Shown: one piece after another, positions 12,365 to 24,005 of the stretch
Numbering within the stretch: position 1 is the stretch's first letter
How the letters are laid out: every line of letters starts with the position of its first letter
NCBI RefSeq assembly: GCF_000247695.1
Contig: NW_004624848.1
Span: 5,018,778-5,082,777 of the forward strand
Length of the DNA: 64,000 nt
Source of the DNA: Heterocephalus glaber
Taxonomy: Eukaryota; Chordata; Mammalia; Rodentia; Bathyergidae
Reading direction: 5' to 3'
Notes under the pieces: model-generated
What the model saw: the letters and a program-made list of their open reading frames with translations, nothing else
What the model was told of the DNA's origin: nothing
Database searches by the model: none
Made by a program: the position numbers and the translations under genes

Positions 12365-12882
12365 AATGAAGGAAATTATGCTAAGTGAAATAAAGGAAGC
12401 GCACAAAGAAAATCACTGCATTAACTCACCTGTGGGTAGAATCTGAAACAGAGCTGAATATGTAGAAACAGAGGAGCAGAGCAGTTATGGAGGTGAAGGG
12501 GGGATAGAGGGGTAATACACATGGATGCACAGTTTTATGAGATGTGCTAGTGTAGAGTAGAAGACTATAGTTAATAATGGCATATTGCATTTTAAAACTG
12601 GATGAAAGAGTAGTTTTAGGTCGTCCTAAAAGACTTACCTAGGAAAGGTGATGCATGTGCCAACTGGCTCCACGTACTGCCCATGTCACTACACTTATGT
12701 GCATCAGAAGATTAATAACATCAAAGATGAAAGTGGGGGAAGGCGAACTAGAGGAGGGGCTGGGGGGGAAGGGGTTTAGCTAGAACAAGGCTGTATTATG
12801 TGCACCAACCCACTCCCCAGTGTGACTGTAAACTGCATGTGCTGCGACGTGTGGTAATAAAGAACAATAAAAAAGAAGGCTG
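12365..12882 (+). mobile_element. L1 3' end, sense
   Basis: The opening 'atgctaagtgaaataaagg', followed by a 'gaaacagaggagcagagcag' block and 'actatagttaataatggc', is typical of the 3' part of old mammalian L1s. The 12740-12780 segment is G-rich, and AATAAA occurs at about 12858 in an A-rich tail ending near 12880. It is dead and 5'-truncated. A CpG-dense segment follows the tail immediately. Confidence 0.65.
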
Positions 12883-13190
12883 CGGAAAACCGCCGGAGGA
12901 TGGACCGTGAGAGAGACGCGAGCAGAGATGCACCTCGGGCAGACCTCGCAGGGGGAGGCCGGGTCGTGTGCCTGTGTGTTGGCAGTCTGTGTACCCAGTG
13001 ATGACAGTAAAGTCCACAGAAATTGAGGCCAAAACTGAGGAGACCCTGACCCAGTGCAACATCAGTGTTAAAGGAGAAAGGGAATAAATGCAAGAGACAT
13101 TTAGGCAAGCTGAATTTGCTTAGACTGAGGTGACAAATGAAATTTAAATTACAATAAACGTTTACTATGGAAAAAACCATGCACACTCTG
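12883..13190. other. CpG-dense segment next to an L1 tail
   Basis: 12883-12985 holds about ten CpGs in 100 bp (for example CCGCCGG, GACGCGAG, CTCGGG, CTCGCAGG), sharply unlike the L1 before it. Open frames on the minus strand cross both the L1 and this segment and so cannot be real exons. It may be a 3'-transduced sequence, a remnant of another element, or local unique DNA. Confidence 0.35.
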
Positions 13191-13539
13191 AATGTACACC
13201 GTGAAGATGAATTTTAGAAAACCATACTCTTTGCCTAATGCAGTGACTAAGCAAAGCAGTGTCTCCTGCCTGGGGCGTCAGGGAGCTGGGGAGGGCAGAG
13301 AGCTATTGGGGCAGCCTCTCTCTCGCCCCTTCCCTGGGAGCCAGGGCTGTGTGGGACTTCAATGCTCAATCGTGGTTGCCATGCGAATTCCACACTGTCA
13401 CATGTGGCAACTGTATAAACTGAAAAGTGAAAGGAAGCTATTTGATGGTTGGTTATACCACTAAATTCTAACAAAACCACATACACCTATGTATATACAC
13501 ACATTTCTGCAAAGCCACTGTTAAAGAAGTTATTATATT
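13191..13539. other. Unique non-coding sequence
   Basis: A moderately GC-rich patch (13260-13400) has short overlapping frames on both strands and no recognised protein. No repeat was identified. Confidence 0.4.
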
Positions 13540-14465
13540 TCATCTTGTCATTTGCTTTTGTTTTCATATGAATGTATCTTTTTATGCACCATATTATAAA
13601 CCTTGTAGCATTGAGCTGGAGGTTTTGGAACAGTAACATTTAAAGTAAATATAGGTAGATTAATATTTAGAACTATCTACACTCTCCTCATCTGTTTTAT
13701 TTTTACCTATCCTGCCATGTAGAATTCTTTTTCATTTCCTATTTTTTGGTTGTGTGTGTGTGTGGTGTATTATATATCATTATTTAGTAGAACATATCAT
13801 TGTAATTTCTTGCCTATTTTTCTGGTTGGTTTAGAGATTGCAATGTGCATACATAAACTTCCACAGTTTAAGAGTTAATACTGTTCTTAGATCTTTGTAT
13901 TTCCCCACTGACTTTTACATTAGGGTTATTGTAAATACAAATCTCTATGCATTGAATGTGTGCCAAACTTTCATAGTTCTCACCTTAAATGTTCATGCGT
14001 ATTTTAAAGATTGTGGTAGTAAAGTGATCTTTAGACCTCCTGAGGTGTGTGCTCTGTTCTCTCCTCATTCTTGAAGGCTCAGTGTATTTCTGCCAGTATC
14101 GCTGACATTCATCTTCATGTTCTGCTATTAGCATTGCCAGTAGGGTAGGCCTTTCAGAAATAAATCCTCTCATTAGAGGATATCACTATTTCCGTCTTGT
14201 AACTAAAGGTCATTTTCACTGAATATAGAATTCCTAGACTGACAGTTCTTTTACTTACACATTTTCGTGATGTTGCTCCACTGTCTTCTAGACATAGTGA
14301 CTTCTGATAAGACGTTCGCTATCATTGGAATTCATCATTATTTTTAGTTCATTTAAAGGACTTTTTTCCTTACTCTTTGCTTTTAAACAGTTTGATTATG
14401 ATGTAAGTAGATATAGCTTTCCTTCGATCATCCTCTTTGAAACCCTGAGATTCTGGAATAATTTC
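13540..14465 (-). mobile_element. Old L1 fragment, antisense
   Basis: The text 'tgaatatagaattcctagac', 'ctccactgtcttctagacat', 'acttctgataag' and 'cagtttgattatgatgtaag' follows a well-known antisense stretch of old mammalian L1s in the right order. It is heavily diverged and without frame. A (GT)n patch sits at about 13750-13765. A younger antisense L1 abuts it at 14466. Confidence 0.6.
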
Positions 14466-15190
14466 ATTTTTTAACATTAATTAATTTTATTGGTACAATT
14501 TAAACATATGTAATGGTCACATTCATCGAAGGAGGTTTGTCCATAATACAGCTTGATGCCTCTTTCTCTCCCATTTCCCTTCCCTCCCTTCAACCTCCCC
14601 TTTCCCCCTTCTTTACAAAAGCTTTGTTTCCATTTTTTCCCTCTTTCATCAATTTTTCCCTTTCCCCCCTTCCCCTTTTACAGTTTCCCTTTCCTTTTGA
14701 ACAGTTTCTTCCTATTTCATATTATCTATTATAAATTTTGATCCTCATTGACACTTCCAGTTTCTCACAGTAGAAAGACTATGTGATATTTACACATATG
14801 TGTCTGATTTATTTCACTTAAGACTATAGTCTCAAGTTCCATCCCTTTAGCTATAAATGTCTCAAGTTTATCTTTCTTCATGGCTGAGTAGTACTCCATT
14901 GTATAGAAAAAACACATCTTTTTATCCATTCAATGGTTGATGGGCATTTGGGTTGTTTCCAAGCTTTAGCTATTATGAACTGTGCTGCTATAAACATGGG
15001 TGCACATGTATGATTGTGGTATGATGCTTTTAATTCTTTTGAGAAGATACATAGCAAAGGAATAGCTGGGTAAAATAAGACTTCTAATCCTAATTCTTTG
15101 AGGAATCTCCACACTGATTTCCACAGTGGTTGCACCAGTCTGCACTCCCACCAACAGTGGAGCAGGGTTGCTTTTCAGCTCTCATTTGAC
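14466..15190 (-). mobile_element. L1 3' end with ORF2 C-terminus, antisense
   Basis: Read on the minus strand, this has the C-terminal part of ORF2p (15135 down to about 14878) and then a purine-rich 3' UTR (about 14740 to 14560). The peptide contains FIAAQFIIAKAWKQPKCPST, the hallmark ending of L1 ORF2, then EWIKR; the downstream part is frameshifted. A second overlapping frame (14966-15154) confirms the shift. L1 ORF2p supplies endonuclease and reverse transcriptase, but only the tail remains, so the copy is dead and 5'-truncated near 15190. Confidence 0.88.
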
Positions 15191-15990
15191 ATAGACCTGT
15201 ATGGGAGTCTTTACCCAGGTATATATATTTAGGTATATAAAGTAAATATGCACAGTTTTAGTGTTTCACACAGGTTAAGTGTTGACAGTTTTTCATAGGT
15301 GCGTGCAATCTGGTGATTTATTATCAACCACATACTAGCTGGTCTTGTGTTATAACTCTCACTATCAGCCAGAGACCCCACCCACACAGTGTACTATTCA
15401 GCTGGGAATCTCCCTCTTGGCTTTTTTTTAATAGTCTCATCTTCACTTTCTCTTTTGTCCTTAACACCCTGTCTGCTTTCAGTGACTGCCCTGAGTCTCC
15501 GCTTTTGTTATTGGGTTAGTGCAGGCCTTCGGGTCTCCAAATCGCCACTGTGCCCATGGAGTCTATGCACTGCTCGTAGGCACAGGGGTTGGCGACCCAC
15601 GAGTGGGCTCACACACACACTGAGGGAGTCCCAGCCTCACTCTGGGATGGACTTAGCCTCTGCCCACAGAGGACCTGGGTTCCTCAGAAACACAGTGAGT
15701 TTTGATCGTGGATTTCCCCTCCGCACACTGCTTCGCTTCTCTGCGGCAGTGGCTTCCTCAAGAACCCTGATGACAAGGTGCGGGAGGGCTCATTTCTCAG
15801 TTTGAACTTCCTTCCGAAGGTGCACTTGCTTGTGTTCTCTTTCTGAAGTTTTGGGCAGTAGTGGGACTTTTTTCATTGTTGTTGTTTGTTTAACTCCCAT
15901 TTAGAGATTTTAGGCCCTCCTCCCTGAAAAAAATGAGTCTTAATGGGCTTATTTCATTGCAGAATCAAAACATTTTTTTCCTATTTTTTT
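15191..15990. other. Non-coding sequence, possibly old L1
   Basis: No gene. T-rich and GC-moderate segments could continue the older antisense L1 split by the 14466 insertion, but I see no firm match. A 138-codon open frame (15389-15805) has no recognisable domain. Confidence 0.3.
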
Positions 15991-16485
15991 AAAAATGTAA
16001 AATGTTAGAAATAATTGTTTTATATATCACTGGAGGCCTTTTAGTCTTAAGCCATGACTTCACAAATGAGAGAATGCACAACTAATAAATTACCAGCATG
16101 GTTAACATTATGTATAATTTACATTTTCTAACGATGAACCACATGAGAAACACAGATAAGAGCTAAGTTTCAGATACATAATTAAATTTATTTACATTGA
16201 GAAGTAATGCATTTATTTTCATTCAATCAACAAATGTTTGCTTAGCAGGAAGAAAGCACCTCGTTTTAATTTTACATAAAGTGTTGAAAGTTATTAACAG
16301 ATATTTAATGAAAAGAAAAAAACCTATGACAAAGTTTCCAAAAATGTTTGAGTTTATTTTCATCAAAGCATGCTGACTTAACAGTATATTTTATGCAATT
16401 TCACTGCAATTTATCATATTATGTTGCAACTGCATAACTTTCTTTTGCTTTATACATATATATCATTAATTTACTGATTTATTTA
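15991..16485. other. AT-rich unique sequence
   Basis: No gene or clear repeat. A short L2-like phrase ('cattcaatcaacaaatgttt' at about 16221) is too small to call. Confidence 0.4.
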
Positions 16486-16487
16486 TG

Positions 16488-16655
16488 TTTTTTCAGTACC
16501 AGGGATTGAAACCAAGACCTCACACATGGTAGGCTCTGCTGAACAGCTTCAGCCTCAGCGCTTTTATTTCATTTTAAGAGAGGATCACATTGAGTTGCCC
16601 AGCCTGTCCTGGACTTTAGTACTTCTCCTGCCTCTGCTTGCTGATATCGTTAGCA
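16488..16655 (-). mobile_element. ID/B1 composite SINE, antisense, diverged
   Basis: A T-run then 'cagtaccagggattgaaacc' (complement of the tRNA-derived B-box half) is followed by a linker. Next comes 'aggatcacattgagttgccc', then '...cctgtcctggactttag' and '...cttctcctgcctctgc', which is the complement of the B1/7SL-type half. The half order matches the better copy at 18642. It is an old copy with many substitutions. Confidence 0.6.
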
Positions 16656-17713
16656 ACCCATAAATCATGGAGGCATTGTTAGTGCAGAGTCTAGTGATGT
16701 GGGCAGGAACTCATCATGGAGAGCATCAGATTTCACCTGTGGGTGCAAACCTTCAGAAACTCCACCCCACTCCGCCTGCCCTCCCTGGGCCTGAAGCCCA
16801 GGACTGCCTTCCTAACACTCCCCCTCCATGCTCAGGACATCCAAGCACATCGGCCTGAGAGTGTCCGTGTCAGCCAAGTCACTTTGGACAGTTAAAACGG
16901 TTGCTGAGCTTTAGAAGCGCCCTGGGAAGTGGTTATGGATGCTCGGCATGCGGCTGGCACTATTTGAACGCGTGTGGCTAACACTGTGACCGGTGTGGTA
17001 TTCTGGGTAAAATGGACCAGGCTGACACGACAGACTGAAGATTTCTGGATAAGGACCCATAAACTTTAAATGCTTCCTTGCAATCCTCCAAACTGATATA
17101 CTTTTTTAAAAGTTCATTTCTCATAGCGGTATTGCTTCATCTTGATTTAAAGTGAGTGTTTTTGAGCACGTTAGGAACTGTAATTGATGCTGAACAAAAA
17201 CAGCAAGCATTTGTGAATCTGGGCTTCTCTTGCCTGAAAATTCCAATCTGCATTTCGATGTCTAGGGAAAGACCCTGGACTGCATATTTTGGTAGTTAGC
17301 TGTAATGCAGCTTTCCTCTGACCACTTTCAGGGCCTGCTAATTCCTCTTACAAGTCATGTCTTTAGGTAACTTCAGCCCTTACACTAGCAATTCCTCAAT
17401 CCAGTAGTTGTCAGACTAATGGCATTTTCAGCTGGGCAGAAAAAGTGTTCTTTATTAGTACACAAACCTAAGCATCCTAAACAGAACTATTTCCTAAACA
17501 AAATTATTACCAAATTTTTAAAAGACTAGTTTTTACTACTAAAACAGTATGGAGAGTATTAACCTACTTGGATAAATTTAGACATTTTATATAAAACTAA
17601 TGGGTGCTAATATTGAAATTCAAAAATTTCCATTCCTGGAATCAGAAGAATACATTCTGAATATGTTCAGGTTTTATCATGAAATTACAAATTAAATTTC
17701 ATTACGAGGAGCT
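16656..17713. other. Unique non-coding sequence
   Basis: No repeat recognised. 16660-17000 is GC-moderate with scattered CpG; the rest is AT-rich. Confidence 0.45.
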
Positions 17714-17715
17714 GA

Positions 17716-17750
<35 letters not shown>

Positions 17751-17763
17751 CGTGTGTGTGTGT
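17714..17763. repeat. (GT)n microsatellite
   Basis: About 50 bp of nearly pure GT repeats, with interruptions at TGTATGTG and TGCGTG. It abuts an ID-like sequence and is likely length-polymorphic. Confidence 0.95.
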
Positions 17764-17862
17764 AGCTTAGTGGCAGAATACTTCCCTCATGTCAACCAGT
17801 TTCTGGGTTCCATCGTAAGTGCTGAAAGGAACCCAAAACCCAACCAAAACAAAAAAACTCAA
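17764..17862 (+). mobile_element. ID-like SINE fragment, sense
   Basis: 'tagcttagtggcagaatac' (A-box region) and 'tctgggttccatcgtaagtg' (B-box region) lead into an A-rich tail (AACCAAAACAAAAAAAC). The layout is that of a tRNA-derived SINE, but the B box is degraded. The (GT)n tract directly upstream has replaced the usual GGGCTGG start. Confidence 0.55.
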
Positions 17863-18640
17863 AAGAGCAAGGAAGAATTTGATTTTGAATGAAAAGTCCT
17901 TAGTATATGTGTAGAGTGTGCTTCCTTTAATACAAATAATGATGTCAAATTTTCTCAAGAATATAGTTTTTGATTGGACATTTAAATGCAGTGTGTCTCA
18001 AGTGCTTCCATCAAAAGCCTCCCTGACAAAGCACAGTGAATTTGTGTCCTCCAGCCCGCATGCCCATCTCTTCTGTGTCCTTAGTTCATAGGAGAATCAC
18101 CTGGAGAAACTCCTGCACACAATTTATATGAATACATTGCCTTGGGAGTTTGCACTGAAGCATAATTCATGTATTCATTTCTACTTTTGGGCTCAAAACA
18201 TTTAGTAAAAGGTCATGTTCCAGAAAGATGTAGAAGCTTGTCTGGGAGAAAATGGATCTGAGCAGCAGCAGCTGGACAAACATTCATGTCAGGCTGGGAC
18301 CCTGGAGCTTCAGCTTTCCCATCTACTCCACACAGGAGCTGCCTGCTCTCCTGCTAATGGCAGGGCTAAGGGGGCCCATGGAGAGCACCCTGACCCACCC
18401 TGGGCACTACGGACAGGGACTGTCAGGCAGAGTCTGCAGCCCTCCCTCCAGAGGCTAACAGGTGCTGTGAGAGGTGAATGCAGATACTTTATTATGTTCC
18501 TAAGGAAAGAGCAGTTAATGTTTCTATTCTAAGATTGTATCCTTTATTTAAAAACTTATAGTGTCATTTGTCAGAAATGAATTTGACAGAGTAAAATATT
18601 GCTTATTCTATGATATTTAGTTAATCTTTTGCTTTAATTT
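17863..18640. other. Unique non-coding sequence
   Basis: No repeat recognised. The 18215-18480 patch is GC-richer, with two overlapping open frames of 68-105 codons and no domain. Confidence 0.4.
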
Positions 18641-18641
18641 T

Positions 18642-18832
18642 TTTTTCAGTGCTAGGGATCGAACCCAAGGCCTTTCCACTGAGCTACATTCCAATCCCCT
18701 TTTGTGTATATTTTTATTTTGAATCAGGATCTAACTAAGTGGCCCAGGCTGGACTGGAACTTGAGATCCTCCTGCCTCAGTCTCCTAGAGTGCTGGGATT
18801 ACAGGTGTGCACCGACATGTACAGCCTGCTTT
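18642..18832 (-). mobile_element. ID/B1 composite SINE, antisense
   Basis: Poly(T), then 'gtgctagggatcgaaccc' (complement of the B box) and 'cactgagctacattccaatc' (complement of the A box) form the tRNA-derived half. A short T-rich linker follows. The 7SL-type half then reads 'aactaagtggcccaggctgg', 'gagatcctcctgcctcagtc' and 'gtgctgggattacaggtgtg'. Such ID-B1 dimers are known from non-murid rodents and are my main lineage evidence. Confidence 0.85.
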
Positions 18833-18959
18833 GCTTTCTTTCTACCAAGCCATGAAGTATTAAATTCTGTTAAAGCTGCATGTGTTGCCTGTTCAGTATG
18901 CAGACTTGTTCTTTGCTTTAAGACAAGGGAAAGATTAGCTTTGGTAACTTGAAAGAAAT

Positions 18960-19355
18960 AATGAAGTACCTATGTCTCTCTTGACCCTGCCCATCAGCAC
19001 TGGCTGCAGTTTGATCCTCACTTGTACCCCAGAGGCCTGATGGTTAGTTTGTCCCTCAGGGCGGTACCATCAAGAGGTGGTGCAAACTTTAACAGGTGGA
19101 GCCTAGGGCGAGGTCTTGGCTCCCAGGGGTGAGCCTCAAAGGGACCTGTGGGATCTGCTCTCTTCCTTTCTCTCTCATTCGGGCTGTGCGGTGATGGCTT
19201 TCTCTCCCCCGAGTCCCCTCCAGGATGACCTGCCTCGCCACAGGCCCAGCAGGAGCAGCCACCTTGCCATGGCTCCAAACCTCTAACACTGAGAGCCAAA
19301 ATGCCCTTTCCTCTTTCTCGTGTGATTGTCTCAGATATTTGTTACTGAAATGAAA
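18960..19355 (+). mobile_element. MaLR-like LTR, sense
   Basis: It shows 'caagaggtggtgcaaacttt' then 'aacaggtggagcctaggg', followed by a CT-rich block (CTCTTCCTTTCTCTCTC). Next come 'tgacctgcctcgccacaggc' and '...gccatggctcc...', and a closing 'tttctcgtgtgattgtctcag'. The order (GGTGGGGCC block, CT block, CCTC-GCCA block, terminal TTTGTCAC-like word) matches the other LTRs of this type here, notably 57600-58410. Confidence 0.55.
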
Positions 19356-20616
19356 AGCTGCTGAGTACTTAATCCAGATCTGCTCGTGGAGTACTGAAGC
19401 AAGAAGAAACCTAGAGCAATTTTGTGTTTAAAGAAACCCTAGTATTTTGGTTCTAAGATGACAACTCCCAGTGCAGAAGAGGGGAGGAGAGTCTCTCTCT
19501 ATTTGTAGTTAGCTTCTTCCTGGCATCTCCTAGACCAGAAACTTCAGCAAACAGTGTCCCAACTGCTTACCATATCCTCACAATAGAGTGATGCTTCTTA
19601 CATAGATAATGAACTTCAACAATGCGTTGTGGAGTTGAAAACGAAAGCCCGTGGTGAATGTTTCCCGGGGATGACACAAGGTTTAGCTGGTAATGTACAT
19701 GAAAAACTGATGCAGGAGATGTAAAACATAAGAGCTGGAAGCAAGAGCTTTGAAGGCGATCTCTGAGTATCTGAATTTCGTGCTATTGAAGCACTGAGTC
19801 TTTACACAGCCTCCTTGGATCTGGAGACATTTGCATTAAAAATTGTGTGCACTCCTAGTATGTGATATGCTATTAAGTGATCAAAATTAGTGATTTAGCT
19901 TCTGTTTTCCTCTTCCACAACCTTGTTCTCAGTCATGTCACCTTTCATTCAGAAAACGAAGCTAGAAATCCAGCAAACTAATTCAGTTTACTTCTTTCTA
20001 ATCCAGTACCAATGTATGCACTCAAGGACCAAAGTTTGTTACGGCCACTCTTGCAAATCTTTTCCTGGTTTCCTTTTCATGTCAGTGTTTTATAACATTC
20101 TTCCTAAGTGATTTTAAATATCTAAATTCATGTATTGTCTCTTCTTCCCAATTAACCAACAAAGTAATCGAGCTCTATAAATAGACCTTTGTTTAATTAT
20201 TTTCAAATTCTCTCAGTTCTTCACTATTACGTACAGAGTCAGGGCAAAGCACCAGCCCATGCACTCAGCTGGTCCCATCGTAGCCTTTGCCTGTGTGGCA
20301 GTTGCCCTGTCCTCCACTGTCTGGTGCCCCAGACAGCTCGCTCTGACCATCTCAAGTTCCACATCATGCTTGGGGTGGTCTGTATGCAGTCACGCTCACA
20401 CATCTTGCCTCTGTGGACCACGCAAGACAGAAGCTATAGAAACAGTCTGCTCACCTTCAAATTTCATCTCGGATCCTTCTCTATAACAACGCTTTTCTCC
20501 AGTCTTTCGTGGTATCGTCAAATTCTCTGTGTAATCATCAATCTTTGTTTTTCCTTCTTTTATCGTGTTTATTTTATGCAGCTTTACATTAGGCATTTAA
20601 ATTACCTTTCTTTAGT
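19356..20616. other. Unique non-coding sequence
   Basis: No repeat recognised. A 144-codon open frame (20189-20623) overlaps other frames on both strands and has no recognisable domain. Confidence 0.4.
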
Positions 20617-21405
20617 ATTCTAGTAAATTCACACGTCATAAAATCAACTATTAATCATCTTAAATGTATAATTCTTAGCATTTAATACATTCACAATGTT
20701 AAGGAATCATTACTTCTATCTAATCCTGAAGACATTTTCATCATTCCCAAAAGAAATGTCAAATATGTTAACCAGGTACTCCACATTCCCTGGCCCTTGG
20801 AAAAAATCTGTTTCCTATTTCTAAAGATTTCTCTATTTGGGATATTTTATATAATGTAATAATTCATATGAGACCTTTAACCCTGGCTTATTTCACTGAG
20901 GATGACATTTTCAAGGTTTGTGTTCACCAGAGGATGCATCATTGCTCCACCCTTTCCACTGGCAGAGTAATGTTCCATTGTACATAAGATCAGCTCTTTG
21001 CCGATCATTAACTAAGTGATGGGCATTTGAGTTATTTCCACATCTAGGCAACTAGCAATAGTGCTGCTATGAAAATTCTTAAACAGTGATTTGATTAAAT
21101 TCCTGTTATGGTTTTTTTGAGTACCTACCTAGGAGTGGAGTTGCTGGATCATATAGTAATTTACAGTTTTTGAAGAACTGACAAAATATTTCTATTGTAG
21201 ATAGGTCATTGTACATTCCCACCACAAATGTAATTTGTTCAAATATTTCCATGATATACCAACGTTTATTATTTTCCATTTTTGTTTTATTGTCAACTAG
21301 GGAAACACAGTGGATTGGAAGTGGTAGCACATTGTTGTTTTGATTTGCATTTCTCTTGCTAATGATATTGAGTATTTTTGTATGCTTGCTGCACCACTTA
21401 TTTTA
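20617..21405 (-). mobile_element. Old L1 3' end, antisense (main part)
   Basis: The order is the classic antisense end of old mammalian L1: 'ttcacaatgttaaggaatca', 'attttcatcattcccaaaag', 'cttatttcactgaggatgac', 'aatgttccattgtacataag', 'agtgatgggcatttgagtta', 'aggagtggagttgctggatc' and 'tttgatttgcatttctcttg'. The 74-codon minus frame at 21106-21330 retains the LYDPATPLLGRYSK motif of the ORF2p C-terminus. No complete frame remains. Confidence 0.85.
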
Positions 21406-21414
21406 TTCTTTTTT

Positions 21415-21580
21415 AAAGAAGAAATGTCTATAGAGTGAAAAAGTGGCTCATAGGATAGGAGAAAATATTTGCAAATCTTTTATCTGATGTGTCTAGTTTC
21501 CAAAATATATGGTGCCTACAGCTAAGTGACAGAGATAAATAACCTAATAAAAAAGGACAAAGTGCTCAGATTACATTTTT
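21415..21580 (+). mobile_element. Inverted L1 ORF2 piece, sense
   Basis: 'aggataggagaaaatatttg', then 'atctgatgtgtctagtttcc' and 'gataaataacctaataaaaa', reads as sense ORF2, directly abutting an antisense L1 3' end. Head-to-head joining of an L1 3' part and an inverted upstream part is the signature of twin-primed 5' inversion. Confidence 0.6.
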
Positions 21581-23400
21581 AATCACTGTATTGTGAGTGA
21601 ATCAGGGACTGACTGGTTATTTATTCTTACAGCCTGTGTGAAGTTGGCCAATACAATTGCACTGAGCTTTTAAAATGCATGGAAGTCTGTTTAAAATTTT
21701 GAAATGTATCCGAAGTCTTCTAACTTTGCACGGAGGTATTTGGATGATGCCCTCAAGTACCAACACTAACAAATTACAGCCAGAAGAATGGATTGGGGTG
21801 AACTGCTTCACAGTGACAGGCTGTCCTCAGTTCACCGGGGTTCTCAGGTGGCTGCTCAGCACAGTGAAATTTGTTTTCTGCATTTATATTATTTTTCCAA
21901 AAGTTCTTACATAAAAATTGCAATAATTTTTATTGCAAAAATGTGCAGGGAACTTCTTTTTTACCTCATGGAGGAAAAAATTAAAGATGAAAGAGAAATG
22001 ACCCACTAGTAATATGTATGTAATCAAGGTGTGTTACATATGTACAGCCCCTCTTTTGACTAAGGCTATTGCAGGATAGAAATACAATCTTATGTGCCTC
22101 AAAAATGTGATTAAATAAAATTGAAAAAAGTATTGCATTTCCACATTTTATTCTAAGGCTAATTGCAAGTGAAGAGGCGTAAAACCCCCAAGCTGGTAAC
22201 GTGACTGCCAGAAGCCCTGTTACGTAACAGAATACCTCTGAGAGCTAGGACTTGCAGTGAAGCGCAGCAAAAGCACACAGGCATGCATGATAAAGTACTT
22301 GATTTTGAAAGTATATTATACTATTACATATTATATAATATTTATATATTATAATATAAATATATATTATATTTTCTAAAAAAATATATCTTTCCTTTTT
22401 TTGACCTTTAAATTGATACACATGATATCATAGCAGCTTTTGAGTTTCTGGTTTTGAAGCTTTCCTTTGTATTTGGTGTGAATTTTAACGTGTGCATATC
22501 TTGTTGAGTTCATTCTTGATCCATGTCTAAGAAGTCAGTGTGGCTATTATCCATGCATTACAAATGCATGTAATGATAGTTATTCTTCATTGCTCTAGAG
22601 TTCTGAGCATCCTTTGAATTACTTGATATTCTTCCTGGTGTTGTTAATTAAATATTAGTCAAACTATAAGAACTAGTTGCATTAGAAATCATTCTCATAG
22701 ATTCCATTTATTTCATTTTCTAGCAAATTATTTTTAGATTATAAAGCTTCCCAGTCCATTAACAAATTAGCCTTAATTGTGTCTTGTCAAATTTTTATCT
22801 ATTATTTACATATGTCATCCACTCGTTTTATAAACTAAGACATGAAATGGGGAAAGATATAAAATTGTAAAATGTAGTATGTTCTGCACCATATTGTGAC
22901 AATAGGGATTCATAGTAAGATAATTATTTTCTCTTGCAATGTTTTTTTTTTTAACCATGTGAATCTTGTCTCTAATAAGTTGCGCTTATCTCAGAGGAAG
23001 TTTTATAACGAAAAAATAACCCATAATACCAAACACACATAGTAACCATATGGATAAATATATTTATGAGTACTTACATAGCTTAGAAATTAGTGCAGTC
23101 GGCTACTCACAATAGGTATTCAGAAAAAAACATGAAGACACTGAGCACAATGAGAGACAGAGCAAGAAAGGATCAAATGATAACACAATTATCCATAATT
23201 TGTCAATTATTACTTAGTTCTTAACTCTCATCCAACCCATGAAAAAGACCTGTTTTGTTCCACAATTAATTCTAATTCAATATTTCTCTCTCACTTTTGT
23301 TGTCTCCCGTATAGTACAGCACAAATGCATTTTACCGCAAATTCTGCAATTTGTATTTTATCTTCCACTTAAATTAAGTAATTTCACTGTCATGCTGAAA
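21581..23400. other. AT-rich unique sequence with a TA-palindromic tract
   Basis: No gene. 22310-22376 is an almost pure A/T tract with overlapping palindromes (TATATAATATTTATATATTATAAT) able to extrude a cruciform. A perfect 14-bp palindrome, CTGTTACGTAACAG, lies at 22217-22230 and contains TTACGTAA. Confidence 0.5.
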
Positions 23401-24005
23401 ATCTTCTATTAAATGCCCATCATCACACTTAAAAACTATCCACGTGCGTCCCGGCCTGAGGCGATGCAGCCCCCTCCAGCTGCGGCCACATTCTTTGCTT
23501 TTCAGGGGTCCCTTTCCTAACTGTGCCTGCACCGTCCTGACCCCCACTGTCCTCGCTCAGCTCTTCTGGAGTGAGAATCCGCAGTGTTCCCACCGTTGAC
23601 TCTCCGGCCCTTCCACGCTTTCCCTTTTCCTAGGGCGACTTGTATGGAGCCATTCTTTCCTCACAGCCCTCCTGTTCGTGTCAGCACAGCCACGACTGAT
23701 GTGTTCGGTCCTACAGCTGTGACCTGGGCACTGCGTCTCCTGTACCAGCCTTTTGCCTGCCCAGCACCGTGAAATCCACACTCCCGTGGGGACCAAAGGC
23801 TCAGGCTCCTGTTCCGACACTTTGCAGGCCTCTGCAGACACTGCTGTCACAGCCGCCCTTTTCACCCCAGCAGCTATTCTGTATCAAATCTCACAACGTT
23901 TCTTTCCTCGCTTATGTTTGTCTCTCACAGCTAAAACCTAAATTCAGGGAAAGTCCCCCCTGTGCAGTATCAGCCCTTGTACGTGGTTCCTCACACTCTA
24001 ACTAG
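23401..24005 (+). repeat. Possible diverged L2-type sequence
   Basis: A C-rich strand with many TTCC and CTC words, ending in '...cgcttatgtttgtctctcac', loosely follows the sense L2 3' region. CpGs are scattered. Short open frames on both strands are not recognisable. This is a weak call and could be unique DNA. Confidence 0.25.
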
